Source of the DNA: Shimia sp051201625
Lineage (GTDB): Bacteria; Pseudomonadota; Alphaproteobacteria; Rhodobacterales; Rhodobacteraceae
NCBI RefSeq assembly: GCF_051201625.1
Contig: NZ_CP179203.1
Span: 3,410,001-3,474,000 of the forward strand
Length of the DNA: 64,000 bases
Reading direction: 5' to 3'
The position numbers were made by a program, and so were the translations under genes. How positions within the stretch are numbered: position 1 is the first letter of the stretch; every line of letters begins with the position of its first letter. Positions 63,279 to 64,000 of this stretch are shown here, piece after piece. The notes below the pieces were generated by a model. The model was not told the origin of the DNA. It did not search any database and saw nothing but the letters and a program-made list of their open reading frames with translations.

Positions 63279-63889
63279 GGCGCCACCTCTTTTTTCTGTT
63301 GCGCTCTGGGAATGGCAGCACCCCAAGCGCTTGGTGCCTGCTCTAGAATATGTGACCAATCACATGTTCCTTACTACATATGGTGCTGTGCTAAAGACGT
63401 TCTGTAAAGCAAAATATCGGTGGATAACCCAATAAGTTGTGGATTAATCACTTACCGCCACAATAGCAGACTTACCCAAATTACGATTGGACCAACTTGT
63501 AACCCAGTTGCAAAGGTCCAAAGTCACGCTCGATAACTTTTGAAATTAGTTAACTACAAACTGCCTCAGCGTTTTTGGTTATAAAGTTTAACCCAGCGCA
63601 ACATGAGCGCTACTGCAATCAGCACCATGGTTGGACGTGACTGATGTTGCGGGCAAAAATGGCATGCGTGGCGCGAAATTCGGACGGTGTTGAAACACGG
63701 CTATGCCTAGTGTTTCAGATTACAAACAACGCGCGCCTCCATCCAGTGGCCACCAAATGATTTTACCAACGTCTGTCCATACTGGTCCGTCACCTCCAGC
63801 CACTACTAGTGCTAAGTGAAGCCAGTGAAACTGACTGAGACCAAAGTTTTCGCTGTCGTTTAAAAGCCATTGCTCGTTTGAAACTGGAA
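63279..63889. other. Intergenic region, about 610 bases
   Basis: No gene, tRNA or clear hairpin was identified between the YbjN gene and the ubiK tail. Some stretches look like decayed coding sequence but cannot be assigned. Confidence 0.4.
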
Positions 63890-64000
63890 CTATTTGCCTT
63901 CAAGCATCGTGACCCGGGCCTTCAGTTCTTCATTTTCTTCGCGCGCGCGCTGAGCCATCGCCCGAACAGCATCGAATTCCTCTCGAGTCACAAAGTTGCG
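63890..64000 (-). CDS. ubiK: Ubiquinone biosynthesis accessory factor UbiK (C-terminal part)
   Basis: The window edge cuts this gene; the last 36 codons are visible, with the stop at 63890-63892. The reading TREEFDAVRAMAQRAREENE is the C-terminal coiled coil of the UbiK/BMFP (YqiC) family, which helps organise ubiquinone biosynthesis with UbiJ. Its position near YbjN and proC matches other members of the Roseobacter group. Confidence 0.85.
   Translation of the reverse strand, partial: RNFVTREEFDAVRAMAQRAREENEELKARVTMLEGK

Noticed and set aside
1..64000. tRNA, rRNA, CRISPR arrays and complete insertion sequences
   Set aside because: No T-loop consensus in a foldable context, no rRNA-like stretches, no regularly spaced repeats and no intact transposase gene were seen on either strand by eye.

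Overview
The window looks like a chromosome segment of a marine alphaproteobacterium of the Roseobacter group (Rhodobacteraceae). The grounds are gene content and neighbourhoods familiar from that family: a divergent polyprenyl synthase next to a DUF2007 gene and a TrmN6-like methyltransferase, ETF-ubiquinone oxidoreductase, the 44-residue aa3-type oxidase subunit IV, an fdhD-mobA-mobB-moeA run, and ubiK/YbjN/proC/csaA. No rRNA, tRNA, CRISPR array or complete insertion sequence was seen. Starts given here were adjusted from the longest open frame where a ribosome binding site or family alignment pointed to another codon.

Layout. 1-3.3 kb: tail of a di-haem peroxidase, then phaA and phaB, each followed by an intrinsic terminator. 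3.6-12.2 kb: housekeeping genes (DUF465, methyltransferase, DUF2007, polyprenyl diphosphate synthase, ispE, a TPR protein, ETF-QO, greA). 12.8-21 kb: an MBL-fold protein, then a LuxR-type regulator divergent from a polyamine-type ABC transporter with two SDR dehydrogenases. 21-27 kb: a TetR gene sharing an operator with a two-gene operon, a DJ-1 protein facing a broken LysR gene, a class III cyclase and an acyl-CoA ligase. 27.6-31.7 kb: molybdenum cofactor genes, including a MoeA fused to a large unknown N-terminal domain. 31.9-37.8 kb: AzlCD, a lipoprotein, CoxIV, an MBL/acyl-CoA dehydrogenase pair and a Sua5-type tRNA modification gene. 38-47 kb: a catabolic and transport cluster (dimethylglycine-dehydrogenase-like enzyme, Asp/Glu racemase-like enzyme, HutC-type GntR regulator, M24 hydrolase, OpuA-type ABC transporter) organised around two palindromic GntR operators. 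47-52 kb: an accessory region of unknown small genes, a transposition-protein-like fragment and a well-formed hammerhead ribozyme. 52-64 kb: core genes again (YqgE, DsbD-like, RND pump, moaB, metallophosphoesterase, uracil-DNA glycosylase, hydroxyacid dehydrogenase, csaA, proC, YbjN, ubiK).

Most notable: at 48563-48612 the plus strand matches the hammerhead ribozyme core in every conserved position, with short stem III (3 bp), stem I (6 bp) and stem II (4 bp). It lies about 115 bases upstream of a translationally coupled pair of genes of unknown function, with three further hairpins in between. Other points of interest are a 51-codon reading frame joined by ATGA overlaps to the genes on both sides (43643-43798), the twin GntR operators, and the MoeA fusion. 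All assignments come from reading the sequence; no database search was possible.
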